From assembly GCF_003967075.1 (NCBI RefSeq), contig NZ_AP018664.1:1674001-1738000 (forward strand): a stretch of 64,000 nt of DNA, read 5' to 3'. This document shows, piece by piece, positions 24,967-35,146 of the stretch (the stretch's first letter is position 1; every line of letters begins with the position of its first letter). Position numbers and translations under genes: made by a program. The notes under the pieces are model-generated. The model was not told the origin of the DNA. It saw only the letters and a program-made list of their open reading frames with translations, and made no database searches. The stretch comes from Sphingobium amiense (GTDB lineage: Bacteria > Pseudomonadota > Alphaproteobacteria > Sphingomonadales > Sphingomonadaceae).

Positions 24967-27126
24967 TCAGTCATCCAGTTCCAGCATCAGCGTGGCGAAA
25001 GGCGGGATGGTGATGTTCGCCCATCCTTCGTCATCGGCATGGACGATGCCCATATTGCCAGCCCCGCCGCCACCATAATCCAGCGCGTCGCTGTTCAGTA
25101 TCTCGCGCCACTGTCCCCCGCAGGGCAGGCACAGGCGATAGCCGTGGCGCAGGACCGGCGTGAAATGGCTGATGACCACGACCGGCGGCGCGCCGGGCGC
25201 ACGGCGTGTCCATGCGAAGACGGAATCCGCGGCGGCATCGACCAGCGCCCATTCGAACCCCTCACCCTCGCAGTCACGCGCGTGGAGCGCGGGGTGAGAA
25301 CGATAGACCCGGTTCAGATCGCCCACCAGCCGCTGCATCCCCACATGCCGCGCATGGTCGAGCAGGTGCCAGTCGAGTGACCGCTCCTCGCTCCATTCGG
25401 CGCGCTGCGCGAACTCCTGCCCCATGAACAGCAGCTTCTTGCCGGGATAGCCCCACATCATGCCGTAATAGGCGCGCAGCGTGGCGAATTTCTGCCAGTC
25501 ATCCCCGGCCATCTTGTGCAGCAGCGATCCCTTGCCGTGCACCACTTCGTCATGGCTCAGCGGCAGGACGAAATTTTCGCTGAAGGCGTAGACGAGGCCG
25601 AAGGTGATGTCGTCATGATGATGCGCCCGATGCACCGGATCGCGCGCCAGATAGCGCAGCGTATCGTGCATGAAGCCCATATTCCATTTGAACCCGAAGC
25701 CGAGGCCGCCGCTATGGACCGGCTGCGACACGCCGGGCCAGCTCGTCGATTCCTCCGCGATGGTCATGACACCCGGATGGGTGCCGTAGAGCGCCCTGTT
25801 CATCTGCTGGAGGAAGGCGACCGCCTCCACATTCTCGCGCCCGCCATGATCGTTGGGTATCCACTCGCCGGGCTTGCGCGAATAATCGAGGTAGAGCATC
25901 GAGGCGACCGCATCGACCCGCAGTCCGTCGACATGGAAACGCTCGGCCCAGTAAAGCGCGTTGTTGACGAGGAACTGCATCACCTCGCGCCGTCCGAAAT
26001 TGTAGATGGCGGTGTTCCAGTCGGGGTGGAATCCCTTGCGCGGATCGGCATGTTCGTAAAGCGCCGTGCCGTCGAACCGGGCAAGGCCATGTTCGTCGGT
26101 CGGGAAATGCGCGGGCACCCAGTCGAGGATGACGCCGACTCCGGCCCGGTGCGCACCGTCGACGAAGCGCGCGAAGCCCGCCGGATCGCCGAACCGCGCT
26201 GACGGCGCATAGAGGCCGAGCGTCTGGTATCCCCAGCTCGGATCATAGGGATGCTCGCTGATCGGCAGGAACTCGATATGGGTGAAACCCATGCCCACGA
26301 CATAGGGGATCAGCCGGTTCGCCAGTTCGTCCCAGCTTAAAAAGCCGCCATCCTCGCTCCGCTGCCACGATCCGGCATGGACTTCGTAAATGGAGACCGG
26401 TTCGCGGCGGGCGTCGGCCTGCCGCCAGTGCGCGCGGTGACGCTCATCGCCCCAGTCATGATCGAGCGGCGGCGCGACGACCGACGCGGTCGAGGGGCGC
26501 AGTTCCGCCTCGAAGGCGAAGGGATCGGCCTTGAGCGGCAACATAACGCCGTCCGCGCCCACGATCTCATATTTATAGGGCGCGCCCGGATGCACATCGG
26601 GCAGGAAAATCTCCCACACGCCCGCGTCCGTCCGGTGGCGCATCGCGCCCCGGCGGCCGTCCCACCGGTTGAACGACCCCACCACCGACACACGCCGCGC
26701 ATTGGGCGCCCAGACCGCGAAGTGCGTTCCGTCGACGCCCTCATGTCGCATCACATGCGCACCGAGCTTGTCGAACAGACGGCCGTGCGATCCTTCCGCG
26801 AAATAATAATCGTCCATCGGTCCCAGCACCGGGCCGAAGCTGTAGGGATCGACCAGCGAGAACTCCGCCCCATCGGCATAGGTCGCGATGTAGCGCAGCG
26901 GCTGGCGCTTCCTGATCTTCACCTTCCCGCCGAACAGCCCCGCCTCATGCAGCCGCGCCAGATCGCCGACCGGCTTGCCCTCCAGCGTCTGCGCCGACAC
27001 GCTCACCGCATCGGGCAGAAGCACCCGCGCGACAAATCCCCTGCCGTCCGGATGGACGCCCAGGATCGCGAAGGGATCGTGCTCCTCCCCGCGGACCAGC
27101 CGGTCGATCTGCGCGCCATCGGTCAT
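24967..27126 (-). CDS. glgB: 1,4-alpha-glucan branching enzyme
   Basis: 719 aa. N-terminal CBM48 modules (about 1-210) contain FAVWAPNARRVSVVGSFN; the GH13 barrel has DWVPAHFP, nucleophile region GLRVDAVASMLYLDYSR, acid IAEESTSWPG and PLSHDEVVHGKGSL. The enzyme transfers alpha-1,4 segments into alpha-1,6 branches. The length is typical. ATG at 27126, 17 bp after glgP. Confidence 0.98.
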   Translation of the reverse strand: MTDGAQIDRLVRGEEHDPFAILGVHPDGRGFVARVLLPDAVSVSAQTLEGKPVGDLARLHEAGLFGGKVKIRKRQPLRYIATYADGAEFSLVDPYSFGPVLGPMDDYYFAEGSHGRLFDKLGAHVMRHEGVDGTHFAVWAPNARRVSVVGSFNRWDGRRGAMRHRTDAGVWEIFLPDVHPGAPYKYEIVGADGVMLPLKADPFAFEAELRPSTASVVAPPLDHDWGDERHRAHWRQADARREPVSIYEVHAGSWQRSEDGGFLSWDELANRLIPYVVGMGFTHIEFLPISEHPYDPSWGYQTLGLYAPSARFGDPAGFARFVDGAHRAGVGVILDWVPAHFPTDEHGLARFDGTALYEHADPRKGFHPDWNTAIYNFGRREVMQFLVNNALYWAERFHVDGLRVDAVASMLYLDYSRKPGEWIPNDHGGRENVEAVAFLQQMNRALYGTHPGVMTIAEESTSWPGVSQPVHSGGLGFGFKWNMGFMHDTLRYLARDPVHRAHHHDDITFGLVYAFSENFVLPLSHDEVVHGKGSLLHKMAGDDWQKFATLRAYYGMMWGYPGKKLLFMGQEFAQRAEWSEERSLDWHLLDHARHVGMQRLVGDLNRVYRSHPALHARDCEGEGFEWALVDAAADSVFAWTRRAPGAPPVVVISHFTPVLRHGYRLCLPCGGQWREILNSDALDYGGGGAGNMGIVHADDEGWANITIPPFATLMLELDD

Positions 27127-27143
27127 TCAGGTTTCTTTCGTCA

Positions 27144-29609
27144 TCACAGGATCTTCCAGATGTCGGTCGCATATTCGCGGATCGTGCGGTCGGACGAGAA
27201 CCAGCCCATCCGCGCGACATTGTGGATCGCCTTCTTCGCCCAGAGCTGCTGGTCGAGCCAGAGCGCATCGACCTGTCTCTGCGCCGCGGAATAGCTGTCG
27301 AAGTCGGCGGCGACCATGAACCAGTCATGGTCGTAAAGCCCCTGCACCAGCCCCTTGTAGCGATCCGGATCGTCAGGCGAGAAGACGCCGCCCGCAATGG
27401 CTTCCAGCGCCTGCGCCAGTTCCCGGCTCTCGCCGATCACGTCGCGCGGGCTGTAACCCTGCGCGCGGCGGTCGGCGACCTCCTGCGCGGTGAGGCCGAA
27501 GATCACGATATTCTCCTCGCCCACATGATCGCGCATCTCGACATTCGCGCCGTCGAGCGTGCCGATAGTGAGCGCGCCGTTGACCGCGAACTTCATGTTG
27601 CCGGTGCCGGACGCTTCCATGCCCGCGGTCGAAATCTGTTCGGAAAGGTCGGCGGCGGGGATCATCACTTCGGCCATCGACACATTATAGTTGGGCACGA
27701 ACTGGACCTTCAGCATCCCCTGCACCGACGGATCGTGATTGACCGTGCGCGCCACGTCGTTCGCCAGTTTGATGATGAGCTTGGCGTTGTGATAGCTGGG
27801 CGCGGCTTTCCCGCCGAACAGCTTGACCCGCGGCACCCACTCCTTTTCCGGGTGCGAGCGGATCTGGTCGTAGAGCGACACCGCCTCCACGATGTTGAGC
27901 AACTGCCGCTTATATTCGTGGATGCGCTTGATCTGGATGTCGAACAGCGCGGCAGGATCGAGCCGGGCATTGAGCCGGTCGCGCAGCAGCGCGGAGAGCG
28001 CCGCCTTGTTGGCGCGCTTGACCGCGAGGAACTTCTCCCGGAACGCGCTGTCGTCGGCGAAGCGGTCGAGGTCGCGCAGCTTTTCGGCATCGTCGAGGAA
28101 GCCGTCGCCGATCGCTTCGCGGATCAATCCCGTCAGCCCCGGATTGCACTGCATCAGCCAGCGGCGGAAGGTGACGCCGTTGGTCTTGTTGTTGATCCGC
28201 GCCGGGTAGAGGCGGTGAAGATCGGCGAACACCGTCTGCTTCATGAGGTCGGTGTGCAGCGCCGACACGCCGTTGACGCTGTGCGACCCGGCGAAGGCCA
28301 GATTGCCCATCCGCACCCGCCGGTCGCCGCCCTCGTCGATCAGCGAAATGGCGCCGATGGAGGAATCGGCGAACTGCCCCGACCGGCGCGCCTCGCCCAG
28401 CAGACGGCTGTTGATCGCATAGACGATCTGCATGTGGCGCGGCAGCAGCCGCTCGAACAGCGGCACCGGCCAGCTTTCCAGCGCCTCGGGCAGCAGCGTA
28501 TGGTTGGTGTAGCTGAAAGTGCGGCGCGTAATGTCCCACGCCTCGTCGAAGTCGATGCCGTGATCGTCCACCAGCAACCGCATCAGCTCCGCCACCGACA
28601 CCGCCGGATGCGTGTCGTTGAGCTGGATCGCCGCCTTGTCGGGCAGGGTGCGGATGTCGCCATGATATTGGACGTGCCGCCGCACGATGTCCTGAAGCGA
28701 GGCGGAGGAGAAGAAATATTCCTGCCGCAGCCGCAGTTCCTGCCCCGCAGGCGAGGAGTCCGCCGGATAGAGCACGCGCGTCAGCGCTTCGGCCCGGTTG
28801 CTTTCGGCGAGCGCGCCGAGATGGTCGCCCGCATTGAACTTGTCGAGCAGGATCGGGTCGATGGGCTGCGCTTCCCAGAGGCGCAGCGTATTGACCCGCT
28901 CGCCGCGCCAGCCCGCAATCGGCGTGTCATAGGCGGTCGCGATCACCCGCTCGCCCGGCCGCCAGCGCATCTGGTGCGGGCCGCAATCCGGCCCTTCCGC
29001 CGGATCGACCATGCCGCCGAAGCCGACTTCGTAGCTCGCCTCGCGCCGTTCGAACTCCCACGGATTGCCGTGCGTCAGCCATGTTTCGGGCAGCTCCACC
29101 TGCCACCCGTCGCTGATCTCCTGCCGGAACATGCCGTTCACATAACGTATGCCATAGCCATAGGCGGGCACGTCCACGGTAGCCATGCTTTCCATGAAGC
29201 AGGCCGCCAGCCGCCCGAGGCCACCGTTGCCCAGCGCCGCATCGGGTTCCAGTGCGGCGATGATGTCGAGGTCGACGCCCAGCTTGCGCAGCGCCACCTG
29301 AACCGCGTCCAGCATCTCCATGTTCGACGCCGCATCGCGCATCAGGCGACCGATGAGAAATTCGAGGCTCAGATAATAGACCCGCCGCCCCTTCTCCTCA
29401 TGCGTTTTCTTCGTCGATGCGATCCACGCGTCGATGACGCGGTTGCGGATTTCCATGATGACCGCGTGCAGCCAGTCGTGCGGCTTGGCGGCGGCGGCAT
29501 TCTTGCCCATGCGGTAGGTGAGGCGCTCGACGATCTGCTGCGCGAGCAGGTCGGGATCGAGCGGGCGCGGCGTAGGCGTGGGAAGCACGGTTTGCCCCTG
29601 AAGGTCCAT
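27144..29609 (-). CDS. glgP: Glycogen/maltodextrin phosphorylase
   Basis: 821 aa from ATG at 29609, with an AGGGGG site upstream; a longer frame to 29699 is not needed. GT35 family marks include YYLSLEFLIGR, ALGNGGLGRLAACFM, the IHEYKRQ block, and the pyridoxal-phosphate lysine in EASGTGNMKFAVNG. It releases glucose-1-phosphate from chain ends. First gene of the five-gene operon glgP-B-C-A-X, which combines synthesis and breakdown. Confidence 0.97.
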   Translation of the reverse strand: MDLQGQTVLPTPTPRPLDPDLLAQQIVERLTYRMGKNAAAAKPHDWLHAVIMEIRNRVIDAWIASTKKTHEEKGRRVYYLSLEFLIGRLMRDAASNMEMLDAVQVALRKLGVDLDIIAALEPDAALGNGGLGRLAACFMESMATVDVPAYGYGIRYVNGMFRQEISDGWQVELPETWLTHGNPWEFERREASYEVGFGGMVDPAEGPDCGPHQMRWRPGERVIATAYDTPIAGWRGERVNTLRLWEAQPIDPILLDKFNAGDHLGALAESNRAEALTRVLYPADSSPAGQELRLRQEYFFSSASLQDIVRRHVQYHGDIRTLPDKAAIQLNDTHPAVSVAELMRLLVDDHGIDFDEAWDITRRTFSYTNHTLLPEALESWPVPLFERLLPRHMQIVYAINSRLLGEARRSGQFADSSIGAISLIDEGGDRRVRMGNLAFAGSHSVNGVSALHTDLMKQTVFADLHRLYPARINNKTNGVTFRRWLMQCNPGLTGLIREAIGDGFLDDAEKLRDLDRFADDSAFREKFLAVKRANKAALSALLRDRLNARLDPAALFDIQIKRIHEYKRQLLNIVEAVSLYDQIRSHPEKEWVPRVKLFGGKAAPSYHNAKLIIKLANDVARTVNHDPSVQGMLKVQFVPNYNVSMAEVMIPAADLSEQISTAGMEASGTGNMKFAVNGALTIGTLDGANVEMRDHVGEENIVIFGLTAQEVADRRAQGYSPRDVIGESRELAQALEAIAGGVFSPDDPDRYKGLVQGLYDHDWFMVAADFDSYSAAQRQVDALWLDQQLWAKKAIHNVARMGWFSSDRTIREYATDIWKIL

Positions 29610-29743
29610 GGCTGACAATATCCCCCTGTGTGAACGCTGCGATGATGGCATAGCCTCCTTCCCCACGCCATCGCCATTTTTGCAGTGCAGCAAGGACAAC
29701 GTGCGGGCGGGACTTGCGATCCGCCGCCATCACCTAACCCCGA

Positions 29744-30943
29744 TCAGTTGCGGGAAGGTTTAAGGATCGCCTGCGCCACCCCCTGCCGCAACTGCGCGCG
29801 GATGGGATAGGTGCTGGAGGGGAGATGCTGCGTCATGAAGATGCCGATAGTGCGGTGAACCGGGTCGATCCAGAAATAGGTCGAAAATACCCCGCCCCAA
29901 TAATATTCGCCGCCCGCCAGCCCCATGGCGAAGCCGAGGCCGAAGCCTACGCCCTGATAGTCCGCTTCGCTGAACATGGCGCTCGACAGGCTGGCGAGGT
30001 CGCCTCCGCCCGGAAGCTGGTTGCTGCGCATCGCCGCCACCGTGTCGGGGCGCAGCAGGCGCACTCCGTCCAGTTCCCCGCCGCGCAGCAGCATGCGCGC
30101 AAAGCGATGATAGTCCGCCACGCTCGACACAAGGCCGCCGCCGCCCGAATGGAAGCACCCCGTCCGCCGCCAGCCGCTGCGCGCGCCATGGTCTGCGACG
30201 CTGATGCCGCCGCCCTCGTCCAGCCGCCACGCGTCGGTCATGCGGTCGGCCCTGGCGTCGGGCAGCATGAAGGTCGTGTCCGCCATACCCAGCGGCTTGA
30301 AAATCCGCCGCTGGAACACGCTCTCAAGGTTCGCGCCCTCCAGCCGCTCGACCACGACGCCCAGCACATCGGTCGACACCGAATAATTCCAGCGCGCGCC
30401 CGGTGAAAACTCGAGCGGCAGTCCGGCGAGCGCCGCGACAAACTCGTCAGAGGTGCGCTTCTGCTGGAATTCGTCGAGGCCCAGCGCCCGGTAGCGCGCA
30501 TCAATCGGCGTCTGTCGCTGCAATCCGTAGGTCAGGCCGGATGTATGCCGCAGCAGGTCGATCATGCGCATCGGCCGTTCGGGGCGGGGACCGTCAGCGC
30601 TCCCCACGCGCAGGTCGGAGAATTCCGGGATCACCGCCGTCACCGGCGTGTCGAGCGCGACCAGCCCCTCCTCCACCAGCATCATGAACGCGACCGAAGT
30701 GACGGGCTTGGTCATCGACGCGATGCGGTAAAGCGCATCCTCGTGCAGCGGCTCTCCGCCCTCCCGCGCGTGCCCGCGCACCACCGACAGCAAGGGCTGC
30801 TCGTCGCGCGACAGCAGCAACTGCATGTGCGGCAACCTGCCCCTCGCGATGTAGCGCCGGTCGAGATCGTCCACCAGCGCGTCGAGCCGGTCGGCGTTCA
30901 TGCCGGTCGCGCGGGCAGCGTCGCGGTCGGTGACGGGGATCAT
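29744..30943 (-). CDS. Serine hydrolase of the beta-lactamase / esterase EstB type
   Basis: 399 aa. The active-site SxxK motif is SMTK at residues 76-79, followed by the Tyr motif in WNYSVSTDVLGVVVE and a Gly-rich third motif region (CFHSGGGGLVSSVADY). This is the class C beta-lactamase-like fold (PF00144), used by esterases, D-aminopeptidases and some beta-lactamases. No signal peptide is seen, which argues against a periplasmic beta-lactamase and for a cytoplasmic esterase or peptidase. Stands alone, divergent from the FecI-like sigma gene. Confidence 0.9.
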   Translation of the reverse strand: MIPVTDRDAARATGMNADRLDALVDDLDRRYIARGRLPHMQLLLSRDEQPLLSVVRGHAREGGEPLHEDALYRIASMTKPVTSVAFMMLVEEGLVALDTPVTAVIPEFSDLRVGSADGPRPERPMRMIDLLRHTSGLTYGLQRQTPIDARYRALGLDEFQQKRTSDEFVAALAGLPLEFSPGARWNYSVSTDVLGVVVERLEGANLESVFQRRIFKPLGMADTTFMLPDARADRMTDAWRLDEGGGISVADHGARSGWRRTGCFHSGGGGLVSSVADYHRFARMLLRGGELDGVRLLRPDTVAAMRSNQLPGGGDLASLSSAMFSEADYQGVGFGLGFAMGLAGGEYYWGGVFSTYFWIDPVHRTIGIFMTQHLPSSTYPIRAQLRQGVAQAILKPSRN

Positions 30944-31075
30944 GCGGGGATGCTCGATGCGGCGGTCATGCCGGACGGGCTAGAGCAGCGGCGCGGCCAC
31001 GGCAACCGCTTGCCGATTGCCAAGACCGTCCGCGCGGTTCTATGGCAGGGCCGCCAATCTTTCCAACTGGACCAT

Positions 31076-31597
31076 ATGACAGGCATGGCCACCGGCCTCT
31101 CCGCGATCTTCATGGGCAACCGCCCGGCCCTGCTCCGCTTCCTGCGGGCGCGCGGCGCGGGGGAGGATGCGGAGGATCTGCTCCAGGACATGTGGATGAA
31201 GCTGGAGGCGAAGGATCTGGGGCCGGTCGCCGACCCTCTGCCCTATCTCTATCGCATGGCCAACAACCTGATGCTGGACCGCTACCGTTCCTCGACCCGG
31301 CGCGAGCGGCGCGAGCAGGACTGGGCGGAGGGCGCGGGCGGCGTGATGGCCGATCCGTCCGAAGACATTGGCATCGACGAACGCCTCATCCTCAACGAAA
31401 GGCTCGATCAGGCGCGCGGCGTCCTGCGCGGCCTTGGTCCCCGCGTCGAAATGGTGTTCCGCCGCTTCCGCATCGAGGGCGTGGGGCAGAAGGCCATCGC
31501 CGAGGAACTGGGCGTCAGCCTCACCACCGTCGAGAAGGATCTGCAAAAGGCGTATCGGGCGATGATCGCGCTGCGTCAGACATGGGATACGGAATGA
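31076..31597 (+). CDS. FecI-like ECF sigma factor
   Basis: 173 aa from ATG at 31076; ATG at 31085 is an alternative. A long in-frame upstream extension is not credible. Region 2 has the classical acidic motif in GEDAEDLLQDMWMKL and YLYRMANNLMLDRYR; region 4 ends KAIAEELGVSLTTVEKDLQKA. With the FecR gene 55 bp downstream and an STN-type TonB receptor next, this is an iron-siderophore-type surface signalling sigma factor that would be released when the receptor is occupied. Confidence 0.93.
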   Translation: MTGMATGLSAIFMGNRPALLRFLRARGAGEDAEDLLQDMWMKLEAKDLGPVADPLPYLYRMANNLMLDRYRSSTRRERREQDWAEGAGGVMADPSEDIGIDERLILNERLDQARGVLRGLGPRVEMVFRRFRIEGVGQKAIAEELGVSLTTVEKDLQKAYRAMIALRQTWDTE

Positions 31598-31652
31598 TGC
31601 GGGCGGCGGCGTCTGATGCCGGTAGGGGCAAAGTGGAAACAGGGCTGGAGCC

Positions 31653-32594
31653 ATGATGAACGAGGATGCGCTGGGTTGGGTGATCCGCACCCGCGATCCC
31701 GATTTTACGGACTGGGAGGGCTTCACGCTGTGGCTGGAGGCCGACCCTGCGCATGGGGCGGCCTATGACGCGCTGATGGCTGCGGACAGCGAGATGGACA
31801 GCTTCATTCCCGCTGCGCCCGTGGCGATGCCCGCCGCTGCCAACGATGCCGGATCACCGTCCGACCGCCGCCCGATGCGCTGGTTCGCGGGCGGAGCGGT
31901 CGCGGCGGTGCTCGTCGCGGCTGTCTCCTTCGCTGTCTCGAACCGCAGCGACATCTACAGCGTCACCACCCGTCCCGGCGAAACCCGCACCATCGCGCTC
32001 GATGATGGCACGCGCGTCGAAATGAACGGCGGCACGACCATGCGTTTCGACCGGAAGGACACCCGTTTCGCGGCGCTCGACGCGGGCGAGGCGGCCTTCA
32101 CCGTGCGGCACGACGCGGCCAACCCGTTCCGCGTCACCGTGGGCGACGACGTGTTCGAGGATGCCGGCACCGTCTTCAACATCGTGCATTCAGCGCAGAT
32201 CACCCGGATCGGCGTGTCCGAAGGCAAGGTCATCTATAATCCCAAGGCGGAGGCCATCGCGCTGCCCGCCGGGCGCGGGCTGACCGACGACGCGCAGGGT
32301 CTGCATGTGATGGATGTCGCCCCCGCCTCAGTCGCGAGCTGGCGACGCGGGCAGTTGATCTACGCCAACGCGCCGGTGACGCAGGTGGCGGAGGATGCGG
32401 CCCGCTCGCTGGGCATCGCGGTCCATGTCGCGCCAGCGGCCAGCGCCGCGCGCTTCACCGGCACGATCCGGCTCGACCGCGATCCGCAGCGCTTCTTCGG
32501 GCAAGCCGCGCCGCTGATGGGCCTTTCCGCCGTGCAGCAGGGCGGGGTATGGCTGCTGAAGGATATGAAAGAGGGGAATGGGCCGCAGAGCTGA
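31653..32594 (+). CDS. FecR-family anti-sigma / sigma regulator
   Basis: 313 aa. N-terminal DUF4880 region (MMNEDALGWVIRTRDPDFTDWEGFTLWLEADPAH), a single membrane helix at about residues 75-95 (RWFAGGAVAAVLVAAVSFAVS), and the periplasmic FecR domain (TTRPGETRTIALDDGTRVEMN). The protein ends with an STN-like segment. It should hold the FecI-like factor at the membrane and receive the signal from the receptor's STN domain. Its 3' end overlaps the receptor gene by 17 bp. Confidence 0.94.
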   Translation: MMNEDALGWVIRTRDPDFTDWEGFTLWLEADPAHGAAYDALMAADSEMDSFIPAAPVAMPAAANDAGSPSDRRPMRWFAGGAVAAVLVAAVSFAVSNRSDIYSVTTRPGETRTIALDDGTRVEMNGGTTMRFDRKDTRFAALDAGEAAFTVRHDAANPFRVTVGDDVFEDAGTVFNIVHSAQITRIGVSEGKVIYNPKAEAIALPAGRGLTDDAQGLHVMDVAPASVASWRRGQLIYANAPVTQVAEDAARSLGIAVHVAPAASAARFTGTIRLDRDPQRFFGQAAPLMGLSAVQQGGVWLLKDMKEGNGPQS

Positions 32595-35043
32595 CCGCCT
32601 TTCCGTCACCGCCCCCCTTCTCGCGGCCGCGCTTGCGGTTGCATCGCCCGCGTCAGGGGCGGAAAGACAGTCGATCACGCTTCCTCCCGGCAGGCTGGGC
32701 GAGGCGGCGATCGCGCTCGGCCGCCAGACCGGCGCGAATATCGGCCTGTCCGATCAGTCGCTCGCCTCGATCCCGACGCCCGCCGTGTCGGGCCGTCTGT
32801 CGGTGGAAGCTGCGCTCCGGGCGCTGACCAAAGGCAGCGGCGCAACGATCCAGCGTGCGGGAAAGGACGGCTGGCGCATCGTCCGCGCACGGCGTAGGCC
32901 TGCCGCATCACCGCCGCCCGCGCAGGCAGCGGCGGCGCCCCCGCCCGACCTTCCGCCTGCCGAGATCGTCGTCACCGCGTCCAAGCGCGACATTCCCCTC
33001 CCCCGCTACGCCGGTATGGTCGAGGCGCTCGACAGCAGCCTGTTCAGCACGGCGGAGAGCGCGGCGGGCACCGCAACCCTGCTTTCCCGCGTCGCCAGCC
33101 TCAGTTCCACCCATGCAGGCGCGGGCCGCAACAAGCTCTTCATCCGCGCCATCGCCGATTCAGGCGTCGCCGGACCGACACAGGCGACGACGGGGCAATA
33201 TCTGGGCGACATGCGCCTCAACTATGCCGCGCCCGATCCCGACCTCAAACTCTACGATGTCAGCCGGGTCGAGGTGCTCGAAGGGCCGCAGGGCACGCTC
33301 TACGGCGCGGGATCGCTGGGCGGCATCATCCGCATCATGCCCGCCGCGCCCAATCTGGGCCGTTTCGGCGGACAGGTGTCGGCGGGGGGCAGCATCACTC
33401 ATCATGGCGATCCGGGCGGCGACCTTTCCGCCGTGCTCAACATGCCCATCGTGCCGGAAAAGCTGGCGCTGCGGGTCGTCGGCTATGGCGTGCAGGACGG
33501 CGGCTATATCGACGATGTGCTGCGCGGCAAAAAGGACGTGAACCGGGTTCGCACCTATGGCGGGCGGGCCGCGCTGCGCTTCGCGCCGGACGCGGACTGG
33601 ACCGTCGATCTCAACGCCGTCTACCAGCATATCGACGGCGACGACGCGCAATATGCGAGCAAGTCGGTCGGGCGGCTGGAGCGCGCTTCCTCGGTGGCGC
33701 AGCCCTATGCGTCCGACTATATCCTCGGCAATGTCCGTATCGAGCGGGATTGGGACGGGCTGCGCTTCGTGTCCTCGACCGGCTATGTGCGCCACGATCT
33801 CGACGAAAGCTACGACGCCACCCAGCAGGGCGGATCGCCCGCGCTGTTCCGGCAGGACAACCGCGTCACCATCTTCTCGACCGAGAACCGCCTGATCCGC
33901 GATCTCGACAATGGCCTCGGCTGGATATTGGGCGCCTCCTATCTCGAAAGCCGGTCGACGCTGAGCCGCACGCTGACGGATTACGGCCCGCCGCCCGCCG
34001 AACGCCCCGCGCCGATGGAGCAGTTCGCGATCATTCCCGGCGTGCCGATCTACGGGCGCGGACTGCCTGCGACGGCGACCGGCGTGCGCAACCGGATCAG
34101 GGAAGCGACGCTGTTCGGCGAAGCCTCCTTCGAGCCTGTGCGCGGCCTCATCGCCACGGTCGGCGGGCGGCTGACCAACAGCAACCTGTCGGGCCGCGCG
34201 ATCAGCCCGGTCTCGCTGCTTTCGACCGTGGACATCGCGCGCGCCGAAGCGCAGGCGGACCGGACCGAAACGACCCTCCTGCCGTCCGCATCGCTGCTGA
34301 CCGACGCCATTCCCGGCGTCACCCTCTATGCCCGCTACCAGCAGGGGTTCAGGCCCGGCGGCCTTGCGGTCGACGACCAGCGCGTCCGGCGATACCGCAA
34401 CGATCGCGTGTCCACAATCGAGGCGGGCGTGCGCAAGGGCGTGCCGGGACGCGACATTTTCGCAGCGTCGGCGAACATCGCCTATACCGACTGGCGTGAC
34501 ATTCAGGCGGACGTGACTGACCGGATCGGCCTGCCCGCCACCGCCAATATCGGCGACGGGCGGATCTACACCGTGGAAGGCCGCGTCGCCGTGCGGCCCG
34601 TGCCCGAAGTGACGCTGGACGCCAGCGTCATCTATAATGACAGCCGCCTGACCCGGCCCAATGAATTCGTGCGCGCGCTGTCCTACGCTGGCGGATCGCT
34701 CAGCCTGCCCAATGTCGCGGGGCTTGGCGGGCGGCTGGCGGCGGACTATCGCGCGCCGCTGGGGCAGATGGGCCAGTTCAGCCTGTCCGCCTCGGCCCGC
34801 TATGTCGGCAAGTCGCGGCTCGGTGTCGGACCCATATTGGGCCGTGAGCAGGGCGATTATGTCGACACCAGCCTTTCGGCCGGGCTGGTCCGCGGGCCTA
34901 TCCGCTATTCCCTGTCCGTGACCAACCTGCTCGACAGCGACGGCAACCGCTTTTCGCTCGGCACGCCGTTCGACCTGCGCACCGATTATGTGACGCCGCT
35001 CCGCCCCCGGACGCTGCGAGCCGGGGTCGATTTCGCCTTTTAG
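32578..35043 (+). CDS. TonB-dependent receptor with STN signalling domain
   Basis: 821 aa, ATG at 32578. Signal peptide about 1-28 (LLAAALAVASPASGAERQ), STN domain about 30-108 (ITLPPGRLGEAAIALGRQTG), a Pro/Ala linker, TonB box region IVVTASKR near 131, plug domain, then a 22-strand-type barrel ending in the aromatic terminus TLRAGVDFAF. The STN domain links it to the FecR protein. The ligand cannot be named; the plug contains the usual DVSRVEVLEGPQGTLYGAGSLGG. No siderophore or transport genes accompany it; a second autotransporter follows. Confidence 0.95.
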   Translation: MGRRADRLSVTAPLLAAALAVASPASGAERQSITLPPGRLGEAAIALGRQTGANIGLSDQSLASIPTPAVSGRLSVEAALRALTKGSGATIQRAGKDGWRIVRARRRPAASPPPAQAAAAPPPDLPPAEIVVTASKRDIPLPRYAGMVEALDSSLFSTAESAAGTATLLSRVASLSSTHAGAGRNKLFIRAIADSGVAGPTQATTGQYLGDMRLNYAAPDPDLKLYDVSRVEVLEGPQGTLYGAGSLGGIIRIMPAAPNLGRFGGQVSAGGSITHHGDPGGDLSAVLNMPIVPEKLALRVVGYGVQDGGYIDDVLRGKKDVNRVRTYGGRAALRFAPDADWTVDLNAVYQHIDGDDAQYASKSVGRLERASSVAQPYASDYILGNVRIERDWDGLRFVSSTGYVRHDLDESYDATQQGGSPALFRQDNRVTIFSTENRLIRDLDNGLGWILGASYLESRSTLSRTLTDYGPPPAERPAPMEQFAIIPGVPIYGRGLPATATGVRNRIREATLFGEASFEPVRGLIATVGGRLTNSNLSGRAISPVSLLSTVDIARAEAQADRTETTLLPSASLLTDAIPGVTLYARYQQGFRPGGLAVDDQRVRRYRNDRVSTIEAGVRKGVPGRDIFAASANIAYTDWRDIQADVTDRIGLPATANIGDGRIYTVEGRVAVRPVPEVTLDASVIYNDSRLTRPNEFVRALSYAGGSLSLPNVAGLGGRLAADYRAPLGQMGQFSLSASARYVGKSRLGVGPILGREQGDYVDTSLSAGLVRGPIRYSLSVTNLLDSDGNRFSLGTPFDLRTDYVTPLRPRTLRAGVDFAF

Positions 35044-35146
35044 AGAGCGATTTCCTCCGACAAATGATGACGGGATGCCGCATTCGGCTCCGTCCCTCCC
35101 GTAACGCGCGCCATCCCAATCCAGCGCGGAACGCAGAGGAGACATC

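Noticed and set aside
30545..31597. 350-aa version of the FecI-like factor
   Set aside because: The first 177 residues are antisense to the hydrolase gene and low in complexity; the sigma fold begins at 31076.
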